DNA from: Numida meleagris
Lineage: Eukaryota > Chordata > Aves > Galliformes > Numididae
Direction: 5' to 3'
Assembly (NCBI RefSeq): GCF_002078875.1
Contig: NC_034421.1
Span: 257,955 to 321,954, forward strand
Length of the DNA stretch: 64,000 nt
Position 1 is the stretch's first letter. Every line of letters begins with the position of its first letter. Below are positions 39,001 to 48,000 of this stretch, one piece after another. The position numbers were made by a program, and so were the translations under genes. A model generated the notes under the pieces. That model ran no database searches and was not told the origin of the DNA. It worked only from the letters and a program-made list of their open reading frames with translations.

Positions 39001-42000
39001 GATTCTAAAATTCCTTTTAGCAGTATATATTTTGTCTTGTCAAGCAGCTAAGGTTTTAAAATCTACTTTGCAGGACAGCAAATGAATTAGTGAAAAATGT
39101 CTAATACACTCAAACCTTGCTGTGCAATTAAATGCCAGGAAGCACCATCTCAGGTAGAGCAAAGATGAAGGACTCCATTTTTGCAAGCTCTCTTGTAAGA
39201 TCATTGCACGGTCAACTGCATAGCTAAGGCTGTCTGCAGCTCTGCTGGTTATCAGGACTAAGATATCGAAGATGCTTTGCATAGATCTGCTTTTGAGACC
39301 ACTTGTCAGTTTGCAAGATTACCTTTCTGTTCAATTTCAGTAGAAGTATTTATCTTCTTAAAATGGAAAATAATATGAGTCTATTTTAAAGTTACAACTC
39401 TCAAATTTTGGAACTCACCTTTCTAGGTCCTCTATCTTCCTATGGCTATATACACAAAGACACCGATCTCTGCTTCCTACAGCAACATGACAGAATGCTA
39501 CAGCTTGAATTTGCTGACTTTCAGCATTTTAAGAATTTAAATACTGAAGCAGATGAATTTATTGCAAGGATGGGATTTATTATTGTTATATTAATTTATT
39601 ATGGGATGAGGTTCAACAAGAGCAAGTGCCGGGTCCTGTACTTTGCCCACAAACACCCCAGGCAATGCTACAGGCTTGGGGCAGAGTGGCTGGAGGATTG
39701 TGTGGAGGAAACAGACCTGAGGGTGTTGGTCAGTGCTTGGCTAAGCATGAGCCAGCAGTGTGCTCAGGTGGCCAGAAGGCCAATGGCATCCTGGCTTGTA
39801 TCAGGAATAGAGTTGCCAGCAGGAGCAGGGAAGTAACTGTCCCTCTGTGCTCAGCCCTGGTGAGGCCGCACCTCGAGTACTGGGTTCAATTTTGGATCCT
39901 CACTGCAAGAAAGACATTGAGGCCCTGGGGCGTGTTCAGAAGAGGGCGACGAAGCTGGTGAGGGGTCTGGAGCACAGGGCTTATGAGGAGCGGCTGAGGG
40001 AGCTGGGATTGTTCAGTCTGGAGAAGAGGAGGCTCAGGGGAGACCTTATCGCTCTCTGTAACTACCTGAAGGGAGGTTGTAGTGAGCTGGGGGTCAGCCT
40101 CTTCTCTCTTGTAACTAGTGACAGGACGAGGGGGAATGGCCTCAAGTTGCACCAGGGGAGATTTAGGCTGGATGTTAGGAAATACTACTGTTCTGAAAGA
40201 GTGGTCAGGCGCTGGAATGGGCTGCCCAGGAGGTGGTGGAGTCACCGTCCCTGGGGTTGTTGAAGAAACATTTAGACATTGTGTTGAGAAACATTGTTTA
40301 GTGGGGTTATATTGGTGGTAGGTGGATGGTTGGACTGGATGATCTTGTAGGTCTTTTCCAACCTTGGTGATTCTATGATTTCTATGACTAAGCATTAAAA
40401 AGAGCTTTACTCACTTTGGGTACTCAAAAAGCTATAGCTACCTTTTTTTTTTCCTTAGCATTGTTTTTCCCAATGGCCAGAATAATTGTTTAGTTTATCA
40501 AAGCAATTTGTTTAGAAGACAGAATTTTAATATGTCCTCTCAAGACTTTTATTTCAAAGTGCATTACCTCAAGCCCACTGGAAAAACTAACAAACAAACA
40601 AACTACAGAAATGCACCCCTGAAATTAGTGACACATAAAATAAGATGAACAACTGAGAATACGTCTCAAGAATAATCTAAAAAAAAAAAAATTTCTATTT
40701 TTTCCAAACAACAAAATAGTAGGATACCAAATGCTATGAAAGCATATTGTGAAGTCAAGGCCTTGTTGCCAATCTGAAATATAAAGAAAATGATTTATGA
40801 TCCCACTCCACACTTTTAATGCCTTACCTGGCATTCCATGGATAAGATCTCCACACAACACAAAGAACTTGGGTTTAGGGTTTAGTTTGTTGATGGCCTG
40901 CACTGCTTGCTCTGTTAATTTCATTTCTTCTCCCCATTCATCATCTCCACTTCCTGTATTGCCAACTGCCCAAGCTTTTATTAGTCCAAACTGAGGATCT
41001 GCTCCTTGGATGAAGTAGAAAGGTCCCTTCCATTGGTACTCATCATCTAAAAATATTGAAAAAATTAAAAACCAGAAATAAGTAAATTTAAAGTACTAGA
41101 GAAACTTATAATGAGAATGAAAGTTTCCATGCCTCATTAAATTGATTTTTCTTCACCTGTGTAATTGAGGCCACATTAATGAAAGTATAAACCTCTGTAT
41201 TCATTCATATAGGACAAAAATAAAGGCAGAAGTGCAAAATTTTCTTCTAATGGATAGCTGCAATAAATGAAAGTATATTAATCTAATTATACCATGGTAA
41301 CTGCAGACAAATTAGAGGAAAACTACGTGAAGAATTCAGTGAATACTGTCGGAAATTGCAAGACTACAACACAGCACAAGTGTATAACATTACATTTCAC
41401 TTGATTCTTTTAAGACCCCAATTATTGCTAAAACATACACAACATATTTTACATTTCACCATTTCAGTAGGCTTACATTATTGAGTTAAATGCTTTTGTA
41501 ACGCGTTCTCTAGAGTTAAGAGATGAAGCCACTGAATAGAACCAAAGTCAGCAAATGTGAACGCCAACAACACTGAATTAGCAGCAACAATGGAAAGAAA
41601 TCGTAATTTAAACTGCCAGATAGCTCCCAAGAACTGTTAGAAAAAAAAAAAATTCACTTGGTAGAGTCAGTGCAGATGAAGGACACGACGGAATTTGTTC
41701 TGCTACAGCTTTCTTGAATACTTCTTTCTTTGATACTACAACACCAAGTAACACAAAAGTGATAGTTAAGACTGGATGCTACCAGCTATAAACAAAAAAT
41801 GTTACCTCTTCCCTAAGCTAACCTATCAACTCTGAATTAAAGTACAAACCAGTACACTGTGGTTCCTGTAGCTGTCTAAACACATTCATTTGCAACCTGA
41901 ATATTCCAGATTGGACAACTGGATCTGTCTTTCCCATATTTTACTCTTCTGAGCACGTCTAATTTATACATTGTTTAAAACATTTAGTTTTACTGTTGTG

Positions 42001-45000
42001 TTTTTTTTTCAGTGTTTCAACCATCAAAAAGTCATTGACTACATCAATCTATAGTTGAATATAAAAAAAACAATACAGCAAATTATTTCAAGTTATAATA
42101 TGGGAATATATTTGTGTATAATGTCAGTCTGATCTGAAACAGCTTGAGTCAATACTAGGTTGACTAACAGTACATAAGCAAGCAGCATGCCTACACATGG
42201 ATTTACTTATGGTTTTAAGTGGTCTAGAACTGGACCTTCTTACACTGTAAGAAGAGGGGTATGTTTTTGTCAAGGAAGGTTAAAAAGCAGCCGTTAGAAT
42301 TCAGTTGCACCATGGATATGGATGGGCAGGGGTGGAGGAGAAGGAATGAGGGCAACTCCTGGTAGCATGCCACTCCCAGTTGCTATGGCATCAGATCATT
42401 TTGCTAAATGCAAGCTTCTACATTTTAGTTAATGTAACATTTAAGTATCAAAAATCGGATAAAATTGTTTGCTAATTCATACCAGCATTCCTTGTTATAC
42501 ATCATAATCCTGTTTTATAGATAGAACTTTCAGATTTTAATTCTGAAAGGAAATGAACTTTTCCAATTACATAACTAACTCAGAGAAGTGGGGTGATCTA
42601 TATACCGCTGAGTTTTCAATAGAAGCCTTATGGAACTGCCTGAATGGCACAAAGCAGTTTAGGTTTTTATTCTGTGTCTTGAATGAAAAAATGAAAAATG
42701 AGACTGTCATAAAAATGAGCTTGTGTGCTGCATCAAAGGCATTGTTTGCGCACAGAAATTATCTTATAGCTTTTGTGAGTGGAAAGTTATAAAGACATGA
42801 CTTAAGAAAGCTGGCATGAGAAATCCTTTATGACCTATACAAATTAAGGCTGAAAAGAGAAAGTTTGACACAAGAGCTTGGTCTGGAGAAGTGCTACAAC
42901 CTCAGACTCATCAAATAGATGCTCAGGGAAAAAAAACTGAGATCTCTGAACAAAGTGATCAGACTCTTAACATCTATCCCTTTGAGACAGTAACTTGGGA
43001 GCTAGTATTGATAATTAATGTTAAGCAAGATCCGCTTACTTTGCATTGATTAAGCAGAAGCCAATAGTTTTTACAATAGTAAGCTAAATAAATATACAGA
43101 CATTTATCTATTTATTTTTACAGGAACCACTTAGAAAATAAAAGTAGTATTTGTTTTCAAGGATGAGGTTTCACTTCTGGGCATGCTGTGTCTCTCCCCT
43201 ATCGAGCCCCTGTGGGGTGGCACAGGCAGCCCAGGCAGTGGATCAGACCTGGACCCAGGTAATAAGGAAGTGTACCCGTAGTGTTTGAGCAGAGAAAAGA
43301 AGCAAGCAGGCAGTATGCTTTCAGGGAGCCTGCAGAGTTGGAGCAAAACAAGTTGCAAGGCCAGAGCAGGGACTATTCTAATATAACCTTCATGGAGTTT
43401 TTCCTCCCCTGCCTTAAATCTATGCCAATACAGTAAATCTCTAGGTTTTAAGCTCCTGAATGTTTCCAAGACTGTGCACAGATGCTCTGGTTTGAGTGGG
43501 TAGGTGATGGTCATGTGAGGAAGAGAGAGAGACACACACAGAAAAGATGAATTTGTAAAGAGAAGTTCAGTACATAGACGGAATCAAGAAGTGGAAGAAA
43601 AAAAGGAGAAACAGAAGATGTAGAGGTGGAGGTGGAGAAGAGTGGGGAGAAAAGGAAAGAGATAGGAGGTGAAAAGAGAAAAACTGAAAGTGATGCTACA
43701 ATTGCCTGTGGGAATAAACTTAAGAAAATGAAGCGGGGAGAACAGGAGAGATAGAGGAATCAGGATGATATAAATAACATTTACTTAAAGTGTTAGTTCA
43801 GTTAACTGGTCTTTGTGAAATAATTTAGTCAAAAGCTCTTTTTGTGTTTTTTTGATAGCTTATCAAATAGTCACAAAAAATAACAGCGACATTGAATACA
43901 TTTTCTGTACCTTTTCCTTGTCGCTTAATCACTCCAACTAGAAACCCAATTAAAAAGAAAAATACTACCAGTATTCAAACCAAACTGAAACAGCTTATTT
44001 ATCACATGGTACTTATCAACTTAGCTTATTACGTACTGACTTTCCCACAAAGACAACACCAGGCGAATTCATGCAAACAAAACAATATATGGACATCCAC
44101 TTTACTTACCACTTAAGTGTCTGTTTATCAGGAACATGGATCAGTTACTATGAAGTATGATGAATAAAAGCAGAATATCATAAAGAAAATTGTATTAATA
44201 CAACAGCGATGGTGCCAGTTAGCACATTCACCAACTCTTCAGCCTCATTCTGAATTCAGCTCTTCCAGCAAATAACTGTTACTTGCCCTCACTAGTCTGT
44301 CTGCAGAGCAGTTCACATACATTTTTCCTCATCACTGCAAGGCAAACATCAGTTCAGGTAAACTAAGTCATGCTATTTAGCTGATTTTGCTTAAAACTTG
44401 AGGAACACTCCTACACAAGTGCTCTCTCAGCAGACTGATTCAATAAGAGGGTAGCAAGGAGGAAAAGAATACGAAAGCATCTCCCACTACTATAGCTGGA
44501 TCCAGAAGTCTTTTGCCTAACAGTTTTATGATTTATTGACAGACTTCAATCTGTGTTCAGACAGTTATTAACAAATCTGCAGCAGTATTCTTCTCCCTAC
44601 CCAGCTGCTTGTAAGCACCCTCAAGCAGAGCAGAGCAGGTACTGTAGACCAAGCAAATGAACTTCATCTGCTAAAGCGGAAGCCAGCAATTTAACAGACT
44701 CTGCAGTGAATCACAAGAAGAGCGCTCAGACAAATCACCCTGTTGGCATACCATGGGAATTGCTTTTGCACTGATCACCCAGCCGTGATCTAGGTCCTAG
44801 ATGTTTTTCCATAAGGTTTCAATTAAATTGCATGTACAGTAGCTATCTTCCTTTCAAATGCAGCAAGCAAAGGCTTTCCTACAAATGACACTGAAGGCTT
44901 CCTTCTGGCTAGGAATTTTAATTTTCAGCTCCACAGGGGGTCCATTTTTCAAGCCCTCAGATGATCTGCATAGTTACATTAGACAAAGGTAAAGCAATAA

Positions 45001-48000
45001 AAGACTATGATTCAATTAATACCTTTTTTTTTTTTTTGCCTTCTTCTGCATGCATCACAAAACTGAACAGAGGCTGTTTGTGACAAACACCAGACAGAAG
45101 TCTGCAGATTTGCAGCTGAGTGATGTACACTCAGCTTCCATTTCCGAAGGACAAATGCTGTTGGTGGAGCTGCTCTCATACATGGAGGTACACGCAGCTG
45201 CCGTTCCACATCTGCACTGTTTCCAGACCCCCATAAGAGCTGTACCATCAATTGCCATGGAAGAAGTCCACCTTCTGAAACTGTTCTTATGCCTCAGTTT
45301 CAACAGCTTCCCACTCTTAGTCCACTCCCATGCATGCCAAAGTGCAGAGAGAGGATCAGTGCAACATATTTTTAGTTGCATAGGCTGAAAAATGATGCCA
45401 GCTTCTAATTTTATCTAACGATTAATTCTGTGAAGGGCCAAAGCAGTTGGCAGCAACACACAGGAGAAAACCTCAGTGGTGCATTGTGATCACAGACACA
45501 AAGATTCCAACGACCTAGATGGGATTTAAGCCAAACCTCACCATTTCTAGGAGAGAACAGCTAACATCTTTGTGTGCCTTTAATTCTTCCCTTTTTGCTC
45601 TTTGTGATTTATCCTCGCCTTTCTTCCCCCTTCTTCAAGGATCACAAAGGCATATATTAGAGACAGGTCACCTCAAGCACTCGTGACAGCCCCACAGTAC
45701 TGGCGGCATTTCCAGTAGTGCCCTGGTGGGATTTTCAGCAGCAGTGAGATGAACCTTTAAGGTTGGTTTTGTTTTTCCTCTAGACTGTAGAGCATTTCAC
45801 AGAAATGAAGCAAGATGAAGTTATTCCTGACTGCATCTCTAAGTGGACACTATGATACCAGAGGAGAATGGATGTAGGAACACATCTTGTGCTTGTTCAG
45901 TATAACAAGGGCAGTAATAAATACAAAAAATGTCCTCATTCTGATGTTGGATTGGCCAGGGAACTTAATGTCACTTCTCTGAAAGATCACTGAAGCAACT
46001 GAAACGTGGGTTTTCCTCATGTTTAAAACCCAGATTGCTAACCAAAGATTAAATCCTTTTGTTTTGCTTTTTGCAACTTCTGAAACATTTTATTTTGGAA
46101 GATAAAGATGGCCTAAGTCCCTCTTCTGCTTTTAAATATGGAATACCAGGAGTTTAGTACATGCTTCCCTGCTCTTAGTTGCCTACCCATAAAATATGCC
46201 CATGATTCTTTTTCTCTAGATAAGATTGGATGAAAAGAATATCTTTGTTTTTTTGAAAAAAGATATAGCCAGTAAGCAAAATGCAATTTTTTTTTTTAAG
46301 TGAAGGCAGTATTTGTACATTACAAACAAAAGAAATGGCAAAAAGTTCTTCTTTGCAACTGTTTTGCAGCTTACCTTTAAGTCAATTTGTTTTCATTCCT
46401 CTCAGTCCTCGCACAGCTTAAAAACCAACAAAGTACTTGCGCCAAACCCTTAATAATTTCTTGTTTACTATTAAAACATTATCATTACGGTTTCAAAAAA
46501 CACCATTATTACTACTTGAATGTCCAAACAAAAGATTTCCATCTAATTAAGTGTTCCTTCCTTTCAGCTGGGTTTTCCAGGCGTACCTTAGAGATTACCA
46601 AAACGTACGACAATAGAATTCTGCCGAATGACCAAGGGGAATTAATCTCAAATAATTTAAGCAACGCTACTGTTTTTGAAATACAAACTTTTAAAATATC
46701 AAGGTAGGAAACGCCCCCTCAAATACAAACAATTTATGCATACTAAGGGCTATTAAATGCGAAACCTTAGTCATGCCCACCCCCAGATTTAACACATACA
46801 CTTACTGCAGAAAATACACTAACTTCTGCAGCCCAGGACTGTTGGTGTGAAGGAGGGTGACTTGCATAATGACAAGGTGAGGTCACAGAAAGTTGCTCAA
46901 AGCCCACACAAGATTTGCCTAATTCATATGAGAGTTGGAGACAGTACCGGGAGTGGAATATGCTAGCTGGGAAGCAGCTCTTGATTTGTTCTGATCAGCG
47001 CAAAACCTCACTCAAAAATATTGCTGTTGAAGAGCTCTAGAATGGTAATCATAACGTGCAAAGATCCATCGTTCATGTGAAAGCAAGAAAAAAGAAATCA
47101 ACTGCGATTGTATTTATTTTCAAAGAAAAGGGAATTATATGTAATTACAAAGCTTTTAAAAAGAGCAAAAATCCTTAAAGGCAGCATGAAAACTGTTCAA
47201 AGACACCATCCCAGAGGCTCAGACCATATGTACAGCATTTACTGAGGAGAACTTGAGAAGACAAAAACACTTCAGACTGACTAAACAATACAGACAACAG
47301 TCATAAGGAGGGTGCTAAGAACAGGACAGCATTTTTAAAATAAAGTTCAAGTATCCAAAATAAGGAAAACATGAAAGATTATGTATACTGAAAGGTTAAC
47401 TTTTAAAGGTTGCCAGGTTTATACACTGGCAGTCCAAGAAGTCAAGCTAAAAGAGTGAAGAACAACTGGAAAGCGTATCAATTCGAGATTTAAAGCCCTT
47501 TTCAGAGGCATGATGAGAGGGTACCCTGCCATACACTCATTCAGGCTAACAAACATGCGAGATGCACCCAAAGATAAAGGCAGTACGGAAAAACAAAGTA
47601 AGTCTTTACATCCATGTTCACTGCAAAAGAGCCCAAGGCCAGAATCCTCCCTTACAGACAGAAAATGTTTGACTGGAATGATATCTGATATTATTTATTG
47701 TGATGATTTCACCTTTCTTATCAGCTCTGATCTGGTCATGACATTCATTTCTGTACACCATACCAAGAATTTAGACACTGAAATATTCTGAGGGCATTAG
47801 AAGATGCTCCCTCTTGCATCATACAGTTGCCCTACAACTCTTTTCTCACACGTACTGGATACCCTACAAGAAATACAAATACTATTTCCCCCACATAAGA
47901 AGAAAAAAAATAAATCAACTTGACAATAGCTGATGGCACTATCACTTGTTCAGTTACTTTAAAAAAGCACTCTACATACTTCCATAGAAATGCTCTGTAT

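Noticed and set aside
43131..43535. Minus-strand open frame of 134 codons
   Set aside because: No domain seen and no homology recognised; it is intronic. A lineage-specific exon cannot be excluded without transcripts.
45050..45388. Overlapping plus and minus open frames of 112 and 108 codons
   Set aside because: Both strands are open and neither translation resembles a protein family; no splice or start evidence supports a gene.
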